The notes: a model not told the origin generated them from the sequence alone. A stretch of 64,000 nucleotides of DNA from Marsupella aquatica (GCA_973895155.1 OZ316894.1:14074001-14138000), one strand, 5' to 3'. Positions 1 through 10,500 are shown, counted from the stretch's first letter. A program made the numbers and translations.

Positions 1-343
1 TGCTTCGCGATCGGGGCAGTTCCTTCGCGTAGGGGAGTTTTGCGCTTGAAGCTTGAAGGTTTACCTTCAAAGCTCTAGAGCATTCAAGCTGAGAGGGCGA
101 CCGGCTTGCGGAGTGGAGAGGTGAGCTGTAGTGGACGATGAGCTCTAGGACTGGGAGGAGCTATGGGCGGGCAGGAGCTGCAATTTGGGAGCTGCTCTGG
201 CCGCCGGTCTGGCCGAGGAGCTACGAGCGGAGAGCAGCTGGAGTGGAGCTCGAGCGGAGTGGAGCTGGAGTGGAGTGCTTCTGTCACACACTGCTGAGGA
301 TTGCTACGTAGCTTCAGTTTGGGCGGCGGTGCGAGCAGAGGTG

Positions 344-514
344 CTGAGAGCGGCTCAGGTGCCAAAGGAGGTGGTGCGAGCGGAGGTGCGAGCGGAGGTG
401 CTGAGAGCGGCTCAGGTGCCAAAGGAGGTGCTGAGAGCGGAGGTGCGAGCGGAGGTTCTGAGAGCGGCTCAGGTGCCAAAGGAGGTGCTAAGAGCGGAGG
501 TGCGAGTGGAGGTG
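344..514. repeat. 57-bp tandem repeat, three copies, G-rich
   Basis: The core CTGAGAGCGGCTCAGGTGCC starts at 344, 401 and 458, giving a 57-bp period (19 codons). It leaves several frames open (Gly/Ser/Ala-rich on plus, Pro/Leu/Ala-rich on minus). I treat those open frames as a by-product of the repeat and not as a gene. Confidence 0.8.
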
Positions 515-559
515 CGAGCGGATGTGCTAAGAGCGGAGGTGGTAAGAGAGGTGCTATTG

Positions 560-2259
560 GATCACTGAGAAGGCTACAACCTCTCTATCTTATTCCTACT
601 ATCTGGCGGTTGCAGTTGGAAGGAGGGTCGAGTGGCGAACATTTTGTCAGTTGAGGACTCAGCTACGGGTTTGTCATTTCCTAGAGCTCAATCGCTTGCT
701 ACTAAGACTACTGTTGCTGCAATTGCAAGTTGCTTGATCATGAGCTACCTAGCTCCATTGTGAGTTGCCTCCCTATTCTCCTTGTTCTCCCTGTCTCCCC
801 CTTGCTTGCAGTTACTATCGCCAGGAAGAATGTGTTTGGCCAAGATGCTAGATTGTGACTTGTCTTCTTGCTTCTAGCTCGTGTATATGCTCGCATCCGT
901 GGGGGTTCCTCGAGTTTGAGTCTGCAGAGGAAGAGTCTATCATAGTCTAATTAAATGTGGGCCATATTACTCTGGTCAATGAATGAGTTCCCTGGAAATA
1001 GAACCTCTCTGATTATAGAGGTGTGATTTGGTCAGAATTTTTTCCCCTCTCATTGTATCCACTGATGCCAACTCACTTTCATCACCTCAATTCTGAACAA
1101 TGAGCGTAGTCTCAGGCTCCATACTGCCTATACTGAATGGTCTAGTTGCGATGTCCACCTCGGCTGAAGTGAGCTCTGACTTGGAGCCTTAACATTTGTG
1201 TTCTGTGGGGCTGATTAGAGTTGGTTCCGTCCAGAAGCTGCTCTACTGAAGTGATAGAGCTCCGGCTTGGAGGTGGATCTTCACTTTTTTGTGGGTCTGA
1301 GTGACTTCTGTCTAGCTGGGCTTAGCTGAGTCAGTAATACATTCAAAAGAGGTGAGTATCCCTGACCAACATTTATTTACTCTTGACCACGCCAAACTAA
1401 TGGCGCTTCAATTTGAACTTTCTAAGTCTGACTGCTGACTCCGCTCCTTAAAACCTACCTTAATTATATTCATGTCTTTCTTTTGTGCATGCGCATAATG
1501 TCTTTCATTCAGTTTAACATTAAATGTGAGACAGGGCTGCATCCAGCTCTTCTAGATGACAAGAAGGCATTGATCAGTTGCTTTTTGATCTTTCCTCACC
1601 AAACAAGAAATCTTTCTTACAAGAAACCTGTCTTACAAGAAATCCAGCCTGGCCGAGAAGCTGCAAGTGGGGAGGATGTCTGTAGAAATTTGTAAGGAGT
1701 GGTTTGTCTCACAATGCCATTGTTGATGAAACCTTGCTTCTGCTGATGAAACCTTGCTTCTTCTTAATCCAATGCTTGCTGCCTTGTTACAACGTTTGTC
1801 TAGTTGACCGCTTCAGTGCCTATTCTTCATTTCCTGTTGTTCCATTTTTGGAAATTTATGCTTAAGGAACCTGCATTTCCTTCCCTGTCCCCATGCTATC
1901 TCCACTGCACCTTCCACTGCTAGCTATGTTGATTCCTTCCACTGCTAGCTCTAGACAATGATGCAGTCCAAATGCTGATCAGTCTCACTGGGGGTGCCGG
2001 TGCAGACACAACTCGCACTGTGTGATTGTAGTTTTGCTTTGTCGGGACGAATGTGTTTGGCTAAGATGCTAGATTGTGGCTTATCTTCTTGCTTCCATCT
2101 CGTGTATATTCAATTAGTAGAAGCTGGGAACGAAGTGAAAATTGAATTTCCTTATATTAAGCATCCTGACCTAGAAACTCAATACATAAACTCCTGGAGT
2201 CCCTCGGGACATAAAATGAGCCAAATTGTTTCAAAATTGGGAACCTGCACCCGCACTAC
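560..2259. other. E1 5' noncoding region with an internal 58-bp duplication
   Basis: No supported gene. A block at about 829-886 is repeated with a few changes at about 2050-2108 (both contain AAGATGCTAGATTGTG). The stretch around 1160-1330 matches E2 in reverse at about 19450-19615, and the match resumes at about 2030, so E2 lacks roughly 700 bp present here. Left of about 1160 no E2 counterpart is apparent. Short direct duplications also occur at 1728-1762 (TGATGAAACCTTGCTTC, twice). Confidence 0.6.
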
Positions 2260-2601
2260 TCAAACAAATGTGTTGGGCTTGGTGGCCTTGTAAGTCGTCT
2301 TTAGCTTTCGCGATGGAGGTTGAATCTTGCGGTACGTCAAGGGGAACTTGATCTTTGAATCATGGAACTGCTTGGTACTTTCTCGCTTGCACAGAGAGAC
2401 AGGGACTGTCGTAGTCTTGATGATCTGGATGCAAGGGAACCAAACTCTATGACAAGAAGCCATCTCATCATACATCTGCTCTACAGCGATGTTCAATGTG
2501 GTATCACGATATTTCTTGTACATGTTGGGATAACCTGTACGACTCTGATACCTCACCCAGATACCGAAGTTCTTAATTGTGGTGGGCTTCTTTTCAAAGA
2601 T
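2260..2601 (-). pseudogene. RPL18A: Captured C-terminal exon of ribosomal protein L18a (60S eL20), E1 copy
   Basis: Reading the minus strand from 2601, after a splice-acceptor-like GTCTACCAG, an open frame of about 113 residues starts [15 protein letters not shown] and ends at a stop at 2260-2262. It includes [21 protein letters not shown] and [19 protein letters not shown], which are the conserved C-terminal half of plant cytosolic ribosomal protein L18a. The N-terminal half is not visible. The fragment starts exactly at an exon edge, so it was probably captured as genomic DNA and not as a processed copy. It runs opposite to the transposon genes. Some residues differ from what I recall of the functional family, for example Cys in ASCHRV where Arg is usual. 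It is probably non-functional as a ribosomal protein, although this copy has no stop within the fragment. Confidence 0.85.
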
Positions 2602-3609
2602 CTGGTAGACACATTATTCAACATTTGCTAACTTCGAAACTAGAAGGGTAACACATTAAACAACAGAGAAACTCACAACATCCTCCTTTGGTCCTTCAGA
2701 GTCTGTACTTTGATTATGAAGTTTGACTGAGTTTCTGTTTACTGAAAGAATGTGATTGTGTAAGAGTTTCGTTTGGCAGTGGATTGGTTGAAGCACTTCA
2801 TGCTAGTGTGTTGTCTACAGCTCTTCAACCAGCTTTCGTCTTCCTTGTCTTTCACCACTTACGATGACATCAATTCAGCTAAGACCATAGAAGGTTCCAA
2901 AGCATCTAACTTGTAAAATTGCATTCTGTTACATCAAGGACTAAGGTGTTGGGTGCCAAAGGAGACAACACAACAAACACGCTGAAAAGACTTCAGGACT
3001 GGGTTCAACAAGGTAGTGAAGGTGCTTAGAGCCTAGTAAGTATGCATTCTGTATCTTTCTCTGTTGATGTGAGCTTGTGCATAATGGGAGTTGTAGTTGG
3101 CAAGAGTTCCAAATATGAATAGATCCAGAAGTATGTGATCATGTACTTGCTCTATAAAGTTCTGAAGATATAAGCATTTTCTGTTAGACCAGGCAACTTG
3201 GGAGTTGGTAAGTGTCACCTGCATCTGAGGGGCTACACCGGGGGCATCAGTGGAGGTTCACTTGCTCAACACGACAACCAGTGAATTTTCTCTCTGCTGC
3301 AACCTGCAAGGTGAGACTTTCGGTCTTTCTGGATGAAAAAACAGGATTTTAATACGATTGATATACATGTCCATCGAGAATATGGGTTTATCACCAAGCT
3401 CTTTGTCTTAGGAAACTCATAAACTCAGAATCAAATATATACTATGCACGTTTCATGCTATGTGTATACTATGACCTGTAGTTGGAACCAAGACAATGAG
3501 TGGGAACTGATTAGTTTAGGTGGTTGCTGTTGGCGAGGCAAGTCGACCTCCTGCTCACCTTGCTCATCAAAGGACGTGAACAGAGGACATCACAACGAAA
3601 GCAACACTT
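2602..3609. other. E1 region between captured L18a exon and Cys-rich gene
   Basis: No supported gene. The stretch is repeated in reverse in E2 at about 17901-18895 with near identity, and its short open frames match no family I know. It could hold promoter or leader sequence of the Cys-rich gene that follows. Confidence 0.5.
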
Positions 3610-4059
3610 ATGGTGAGGACCCGCAACGCTGAACATGTGCGACTTGCACGCAAGGCAGAGATATTGCGCCTTGAGTATGTCAGACTTGGGATCCTTCCAG
3701 CCCAGTCTGCATGGTACTTTGAGTACCCTGTTGTTTCCAGGAACAACTACAGCCGGCCTCTACCTGCTTCAGTACCCTTCCCGACATCCTTGGTATTTCT
3801 GTCTCTTGTACATGACCCGCCACAAATTAGGTGCCAAGGGTGTGTACACAGTTGCCAATATGACTGTCCTGCCTGTAGGGCTTCTGGCCCAGAATTGGAT
3901 GACCGTTCTCTTGGATGCCGATTTTTGCACAGAGCACAATGTATCATCTGGAACCACTCGCCATCCTGTAGTGTGCCTGGTGATGTCACTTGTCCTGCCC
4001 TCCCAGACCCCACCACCGGTGACTTTGGTGTCTACACATGTTTGGATCACATGCTCTAG
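3610..4059 (+). CDS. Transposon-borne Cys-rich protein, 149 aa, unknown function (E1 copy)
   Basis: I do not recognise the family. The protein has a basic N-terminus (MVRTRNAEHVRLARKAE), a middle part rich in Tyr, Pro and Ser, and a Cys-rich second half with CQGCVHSCQYDCPAC near residues 77-91 and further Cys/His in GCRFLHRAQC and HSPSC. The spacing could bind zinc, but no known finger fits cleanly. The frame was chosen because the same 450-bp frame with start and stop is kept in E2 and in the more diverged E3, while the overlapping 155-aa frame in E1 is broken by a stop in E3. It lies about 770 bp upstream of the PHD gene on the same strand. ATG-GTGAGG at the start could instead be a splice donor, so the true N-terminus is uncertain. 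Confidence 0.6.
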   Translation: MVRTRNAEHVRLARKAEILRLEYVRLGILPAQSAWYFEYPVVSRNNYSRPLPASVPFPTSLVFLSLVHDPPQIRCQGCVHSCQYDCPACRASGPELDDRSLGCRFLHRAQCIIWNHSPSCSVPGDVTCPALPDPTTGDFGVYTCLDHML

Positions 4060-4676
4060 AGGACCACTTGTCACACCGCATGCACAGACCAGATACCATT
4101 GACCTATAGCTTAACACTCTGACTTCAACACAGAGGATATTTACTTAAAATTTTGATGTATGAGCAATTTTGGGTCCAGGGTTTAGGGTCAACAGTACAT
4201 AACTTATATCCTATTATGCCTGCACTAAGCAAAATATCCTAATTTAAGAGGCTAGCAAACTCGCATAAAAGTCTCTATTGAAAGACTGCTTTCATGACTG
4301 CTTTAACCTGGTGAACATTGCAACGTTCAATGAATTAATGGGCCATGTGATAACCTGTAAAATGTGATTTATGCATCACTTATTTGTCTCAGCCACTATC
4401 ATAGCCTATTTAGGATGTATAAATTTCAACCCTTATGACACTGCTTCATACCAATCCTCTTCGAAGAATGCGCGTTTTACATGTCACGACTATTGTATGT
4501 GATTCAAATGCATGAAATGTTGTTGCAGATCTCCTTTGGTGAATCATAGCCACAATTAAAATTGAGGTGTTGGTGGAGCAATTGTATTAGGGGATCAGGT
4601 TTGTGTGTGGGCTCAACATACCAAAAGTATGTCTGCTCTGCATCCTTGTGTGGCCATTCCAATTCATTGCAGTAGC
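4060..4676. other. Spacer between Cys-rich gene and PHD gene
   Basis: No gene is seen. The AT-rich sequence is shared with E2 in reverse (about 16835-17450) and, with more changes, with E3 (about 35760-36331). It presumably holds the 3' end of the Cys-rich gene and the promoter of the PHD gene; I see no specific motif. Confidence 0.5.
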
Positions 4677-4820
4677 AAATGCCTTTGTACCTTAAATGCT
4701 AAATATATTTTACTTTATGTGCAGTCTGCTAAATTGTAGAGTCTATCTAAATGCCTTTGTACCTTAAATGCTAAATATATATTACTTTATGTGCAGTCTG
4801 CTAAACTGTAGAGTCTATCT
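4677..4820. repeat. 72-bp tandem duplication just upstream of the PHD gene
   Basis: Two adjacent copies, 4677-4748 and 4749-4820, each run from AAATGCCTTTGTACC to GTCTATCT and differ at a few bases. The same duplication is present in reverse in E2 (about 16692-16835) and absent from E3, so it arose in the E1/E2 family before those two copies separated. It ends 11 bases before the PHD start codon and probably lies in the leader or promoter. Confidence 0.85.
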
Positions 4821-4831
4821 CATGCGCAGGC

Positions 4832-5512
4832 ATGGCACGACCTAAAATTCAAGCCAAAAAGCGTGTGACAAAGGTGAGAAACACAGGTGTACTTGGGGCA
4901 GATGCTACTAACTTCTCTGCAAGTCAGATTTTCCAGAAGGCAGCTCATTGTTGTGCCATTTGTGACGATGGTGGGGGCCTGGTCATTTGTGAGGGCCCTT
5001 GCATGAGGCATTTCCACCTCAACCCGGAGTCTGACCTTGCTGCAGAAAACAACTGTCCAGGGGTGGGCCTCCCGTCAACACACCAGGGAGACTGGATGTG
5101 CACTGATTGTTTGGAGAAGCAGGCTAAGTGTGCACAGTGTGGGAAGTTGGGGTCCTATGAGGGCTCTATTGATGCTGCAGCAAATGTTAGGAAATGTCCA
5201 GACCGTTTTTGTGTGAGATTTTTCTGTTTTGAGTGTTTGCCTGCTCATGCCACAGCTTGCCCACTTCATAGGTGCAAGGCATGTGGTGAGCATGATCATG
5301 AGTACTGGACTGACATAGTCCACTGTGCTAGGTGTCCCACCATGTGGCACTATCATTGCCTGAAAGATCGTCAAGCAGAGGGTTATGCTTGTGATAGAGA
5401 AATCTATGATCACTCTGCACATGGTGTTGATCGATGGATATTTTATTGTCATCGCCATGCCATTGATCCTACCTCACGCACTCCTGTGAGAGATCACATA
5501 TCTTGGCTGTGA
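4832..5512 (+). CDS. EDM2-like triple PHD-finger protein carried by CACTA element (E1 copy)
   Basis: The 226-aa product is almost all zinc finger. Finger 1 spans about residues 41-93 (CAICDDGG, CEGPCMRHFH, then C90-x2-C93). Finger 2 spans about 100-146 (CAQCGKLGS, later CPLH). Finger 3 spans about 148-209 (CKAC, CARCPTMWHYHCL, FYCHRH). The order, the C-x-x-C-G-K-L-G-S linker and the ending PVRDHISWL match the PHD region of plant EDM2. In Arabidopsis EDM2 binds methylated H3K9 chromatin and lets genes with intronic heterochromatin make full-length transcripts. The rest of EDM2 is missing. A short basic N-terminus (PKIQAKKR) could be a nuclear signal. The start is the first ATG, just after an acceptor-like TGCGCAG. 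The frame is open in all three copies, which suggests selection. That it reads chromatin for the transposon is inference. Confidence 0.82.
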   Translation: MARPKIQAKKRVTKVRNTGVLGADATNFSASQIFQKAAHCCAICDDGGGLVICEGPCMRHFHLNPESDLAAENNCPGVGLPSTHQGDWMCTDCLEKQAKCAQCGKLGSYEGSIDAAANVRKCPDRFCVRFFCFECLPAHATACPLHRCKACGEHDHEYWTDIVHCARCPTMWHYHCLKDRQAEGYACDREIYDHSAHGVDRWIFYCHRHAIDPTSRTPVRDHISWL

Positions 5513-6104
5513 AGCTGAACATTGTACATGCACAGTGCACCTGATGTGGATGTACTATTTTTTGAGATTGCAGAGATTCCAATTTTGAAAAGGAGTTGGG
5601 TAGGCGAGTTTATATAGGCAGCACTTATCTTGTGCTCTGGCGTCAGTGGCTGGGTACATGCCTATAAAAACTTATCCTTACAAGCCTTCTTGGAAGTATT
5701 TAGGCTGAGTGGTCATTTTCATAAACACTTTCATCAGACTGCTAAATTAAAACAGGACTTCTAAGTTGTAAGCGTATAAATTATCAGGCATGCGATTAAT
5801 CAAATTGCTCTATAAGTTTGTCATTGAACGTATCCTCCTTTACAACAAAATATGTATGTGCCATGACAAGTTGGTTGCACTTCATTTCACCTTCGATATG
5901 GATTTTGTAGTATATATTCAAACAATGTCCTGCATCCGTGCAGGTGCCTAGTACGTATTGTTCACATATCCCTTGTACCTATCAAAATCGGACCTGAGCA
6001 CCAGTGGGCCAGATCAACTCAAAAAGCAGGAATTTTGTTGTCCTTGTATTGTCAGGTGAACCCATTCTTCCAAAATTCACTGTCATCACGTAGGGTGTGT
6101 GTAC
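5513..6104. other. Spacer between PHD and BRCT genes
   Basis: No gene is seen. Up to 5832 it is matched in reverse by E2 (15680-15999). The E2 copy ends at the N gap exactly opposite 5832. Confidence 0.6.
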
Positions 6105-6977
6105 ATGGAGCCTGGGAAACGTAGAAAGTGTGACCACCCAGCAGTGTTTACAGGGGTCAGAGCCATTTTGGTCCATGGCCAGCATGGGTTGACCAAAGTG
6201 CATTGGCCAACTGTACAGAAACAATTCTCTGAGCTCCATGGCACTGTAGTTCAGGACATCACTCCAGAGACTACACATGTTGTTGCAGGGACATGGCTAT
6301 CAGTGATAAAGAAGTGGTCATGGTCCTACATGAATTCTGCAATTACTAAGCAAGGCCTAAAAGTAGTTGAGGCCTCTTGGATCACAGATTCCATGGCACA
6401 TCAGATTGTACAGGATACTAAGCAATATGAGCTGTGGGAGGATGAAGAAGCTACTGCATCAGCTTGGGCTGAACAAGAAGTCTGGGAAGCAAAGGCACGG
6501 CTTGCTGATGTCCAATATGGACCTGTACTCAACAAAGGACAGAGCTCTAGAAGGCTGAAGAGTATGTTGGCTGAGGAGACGAAGCAACCAACCCCCATTC
6601 TGAAAGGGCTGAGCATGGTATTTGTGGAGGCGGGAATTGGAGAGGTTAAGTGCAAAGTGTACAAGTCCACGGTGCTTGACCTAGGTGGGACAGTTGAGGA
6701 GAATATAACAGAGGACACCACTCATGTCATTACTAAGTCATATCCCAAAGCCTGCCGCAAGTTTGGGAAGGGAGACATTCGCTTTTATGTCATGTCCCAT
6801 AATGTGTTTGTGGTTTCATATGCTTGGCTTGTGGAATCAGTAGCAGCTGGGAAGTGTCAAAACCCAATGGACTATGATCTTTTTGAGGCCTGGCCACGGA
6901 AGGGTCAGGATCCTTACAGAGAGGACTATGAGACAACAAGTGAGGAATGGGTCATTAGCGATTCTGAATCAGAGTGA
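6105..6977 (+). CDS. Tandem-BRCT protein carried by CACTA element (E1 copy)
   Basis: The product is about 290 aa with two BRCT domains. The first covers about residues 16-110, with THVVAGTW and the hallmark Trp in SWITDSM. The second covers about 166-260, with LGGTVEENI, THVI and YAWLVES. A Glu/Ala-rich linker joins them and the C-terminal tail is acidic (EEWVISDSESE). BRCT domains bind phosphoproteins or DNA ends in repair complexes such as XRCC1, DNA ligase IV and DNA polymerase lambda. No catalytic domain is attached, so it is probably an adaptor. The start used is the ATG at 6105, because the frame upstream begins only with GTG. The E3 homologue is clearly diverged, yet both are intact, which argues for selection. 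A role in repairing excision or insertion sites is inference. Confidence 0.85.
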   Translation: MEPGKRRKCDHPAVFTGVRAILVHGQHGLTKVHWPTVQKQFSELHGTVVQDITPETTHVVAGTWLSVIKKWSWSYMNSAITKQGLKVVEASWITDSMAHQIVQDTKQYELWEDEEATASAWAEQEVWEAKARLADVQYGPVLNKGQSSRRLKSMLAEETKQPTPILKGLSMVFVEAGIGEVKCKVYKSTVLDLGGTVEENITEDTTHVITKSYPKACRKFGKGDIRFYVMSHNVFVVSYAWLVESVAAGKCQNPMDYDLFEAWPRKGQDPYREDYETTSEEWVISDSESE

Positions 6978-7509
6978 GGAGTAGTAGCATCAGTTTGGAC
7001 ACAAGTTTTTTTGTATAAATCAGATCATTGAAATAAATGTGATCTTTGAACTAATGTACCTTGTTATGGTTGGTTGGAGTTGGGCTTATTTTACTGTTGG
7101 CGGATTGTTGTTTCCTGCTGCCTGGGGGTGTCACTGTAAACGTACTGGGTGGGCTCAAATCTCGGCGGTGAGATATCTGATACCGCTCTCACACCTATGC
7201 CTATGACTATACATGATTGGACTCTGATATGGTCATGGGTGTACATGCAGAGGCGGTACATTTGAGGACAGTTGTGGAGGTGGTGACACCCTCAAACATT
7301 GAGGAATTTTGTGTCATTCACTTGACAATAGGTACACTACTCGCAAACCTGTTTTTTTCTTTTGGGGTGGTTTAGGGTTTGTGAGAATTTATTACACATT
7401 ATGTTAACTCTTTTGGCACATACAGTCAGGGATATATGGAACATAAATACCACCATTAGGCATCCCTGTTCACTGCTTTCCATGACTGCAGAGCTTCCAG
7501 CCTGTTACA
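6978..7509. other. Spacer before TNP2 gene, shortened relative to E3
   Basis: No gene here. The E3 counterpart (about 32520-33530) contains a decayed reading frame of about 190 codons that E1 lacks. The flanks match on both sides (for example CTATGACTATACATGATTGG at about 7202 and in reverse near 32760), so E1 has lost or never gained the middle part. Confidence 0.55.
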
Positions 7510-10500
7510 ATGCACCCTGGTCACCACCCTCCCCAAACCCAGCCCAGGGCACAGGCACTGCCTTTGCATCATCCCACAAGGATATCACGCCATGATAATA
7601 AGCTTTGGCAGCGTGAAAGGTTACGAACCAGACTTTCAGGAGCCAGTAGGATGAGATGTCCTTGTGCAATCTGCCAAGGATCCCGTACCAGGGGTCTGAA
7701 TGAGGTTTGGCGGCATATCGCGGTTCATGGAAGAGATCCACGACATCGAGTTTGGAATGATCCTGCAGAGGAAGATTCTTCCGACGAGGAGTGGAGGTTA
7801 GAATTTGATGCTGCCAATGCTGCAAGACGGGCAAGTGAGGTTCTGCCTGGTGCATTTGAAAATGTTGTAGCTGGTCTCTGTGGGTTGTCAGCTCTCCAAC
7901 GGGATGGTGCTCAAGCAGCACCACGTGACGAAGGAATTCATGTGGAAGAGATGGTGAGAGACATCTTCCAAGACTTGGATGCATTTCATGATGGGCTGGA
8001 CAACGAAGAGGATACGGCTGCAGATGCAAGTGTGCCCCCTGTCGAAGAGCCTCTTGATGAGTTTGAGATAGGGCAGGAAACCCCTGGGCATGATGGGATG
8101 TTTGGCTCTCCCCTGCAAATACAGGAAGGCAGGAAGTCTTTGTACCCCGGTAGCAAATGTTCTAAACTGGGATTTGTCATCATGTTCCTGAACATTTGCG
8201 GCAACCACAATGTCCCCAACGTTTTGGTTTCTGAGTTGTTGGCATTCTTGCGAACAACTGTGCTACCAGATGGTAATATTTTGCCCAAGAACATGTATGA
8301 GGCAAAAAGATGCATATCTAATCTTGGATTGAACTATGATTCGATCCATGCCTGTCTTGATGGGCATGTTCTTTTCAGAAAGGAGTATAAAGAATCGTTG
8401 ACATGCCCTAAGTGTGGGAAGCACAGGTATTGAAACTCAGGAAAGTCTATGGTTCCCGCCAAGGTACTTCGTCATTTTCCACTCATTCCCAGACTTCAGC
8501 GGATGTTCAGAAGCCGTGCCATCTCGGAGATGATGACTTGGGAAACTGACAAGAAAAGTGATGATGGGCTACAACGACATGCTGCAGATTCAAGGCAATG
8601 GAAACTCATAGATGAGATGTATCCCGAATTTGCTGCTGAGCCGAGGAATGTCAAACTTGGGCTGTCATTGGATGGGGTAAACCCATTTGGAGACAAGAAC
8701 AACAAATTTTCGTGCTGGCCTGTAACTATTTTGAATTATAACCTTCCTCCTTGGATGACTACAAAGCGATTTTTTGTTCTGATGGTCCTACTGATACCAG
8801 GGCCAGATAGTGCTGTATCTGCCAACATAGATGTGTTTCTGGCTCCCCTAGTGGAGGAATTGAGAAAGCTTTGGGAGGAAGGAGTTCTCACATATGATGT
8901 CCTACAGAGGCTTGGGAGGTTAAACCCATTCATCCTTAGAGCCATTGTCATTCTGACTATAGCTAACTACCCAGCCCATGGGATGATATCAGGCCAAACA
9001 ACAAAAGGATATTGTGCTTGTACTATCTATGGGCGCAATGTCACGAGTGAGTACTCCAGAGCCCTGCAGAAAGTGATATACATGGGCCATCGTCGTTTTC
9101 TAAAGGCAGATCACCCTTACAGAGAAAGACAGGCACTGATTGCACACTTTGGCAATGAGATTGAGCAACGTGGACCCCCGGCACGAGTGACCAAAGAGGA
9201 GATCAGGCAGTGGGGAGCACTGAGGGATGACTATATCAAACGAGGGGGCAGGGAAGATGGAGTGAGTGATCCAATAAAGCGATATGGTGTAAAAAGACTG
9301 AGCATATTGGACTTGGAGCTCAAGTACTGGAGGGTAAGCCTCTTGGAGTTGATGCTAATTGGGATACATGTTTTGGTTCAGAGCATGTGCATTCATTTCG
9401 AAGAGAGAGACTAAACTTGAGGCATTTCCTGACGCTTTTGCATTGCAACGATGCAGGAGTTTGAGCCAAGCAAACATAACATTGATGTTATGCACATTGA
9501 AAAGAATATTTGTGAGAGTCTACTCAGATTCTTGTGTGGAGAGAAAGACACTGGTTCAGTGAGATTGGATCTTGAACAGAGGGGAATGAAACCCCATCTT
9601 TGGTTGAGGCCACATGCCCACAGAGCTGATGTGCTCTTGAAGTACCAAGCGCCCTATGTTCTGACAGACACAGAGTGGGAACTATTTGTGCAGAGGTTGA
9701 GTTCTTTGAAGGTTCCTTCAAACTATGGCAGTGCTTTCAAGAAGCATATCATGACTAGAAAGCTTGGTAGTATGAAAAGCCATGACTACCATATGTTGAT
9801 GCAACAGGTGTTGCCTTTATGCCTGAGGGGCCTGTTGCAGAAGCCTGTTCGTACTGTGATCATGCGACTCAGTGATGTGTTTCGTCGTATTTGTGTGAAG
9901 GTTTGGGATGAAACACACTTCCCACAACTGACAGAAGATGTCGCTCAGGTGCTGTGTGACCTGGAGATTTATTTTCCTCCCGCATTTTTTGATGTCATGA
10001 CCCACCTACTTGTCCATGTTGTGGAAGAGCTACACCAATTTGGGCCTGTGAGTGCTCGTTGGTTGTACCCTTTGGAATGGTACATGAAGCTACTCAAAGG
10101 TCACGTGAGAACATATTACAAACCTGAAGCAAGCATGGCTAAAGGTTACATCAAGGATGAGACTCTAGGATTTCTGACCGAATACATAGCACAATATGAG
10201 CATGTGAAGACCAGGGTGTGGAATTTTGATGAGGAGGAAGGGGTGATAGGTGAAGTACTGGAAGGGGCTGCAACCACAAAGAACCTGACCATATCTATGA
10301 GAGACTTGGCACATGACTTTGTATTGCACAACACTGTGGTGATGGAACCCTGGATACAGTGAGTGCATACATGTGCTATAATCCAGTTCATGAGCTTAAA
10401 TGTTGTGTTCGTGTGGTTTTCTCCTTCAGCCTGTTCATGTTTACCCAAGCTAATGCTGTGTGGTTGTTCGTTCAGGGAGTATGAGTCATTGAAGGCGGCC

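Noticed and set aside
185-654. Overlapping open frames on both strands in the G-rich repeat
   Set aside because: Explained by the 57-bp repeat unit (a multiple of three) and biased composition.
3635-4102. 155-aa open frame overlapping the Cys-rich gene
   Set aside because: Open in E1 and E2 but broken by a stop in E3 near 36493-36498, whereas the 149-aa frame is kept in all three.
5075-5458. Antisense open frame of 127 aa across the PHD gene
   Set aside because: Runs opposite to a clear zinc-finger protein; its conservation follows from that of the PHD gene.
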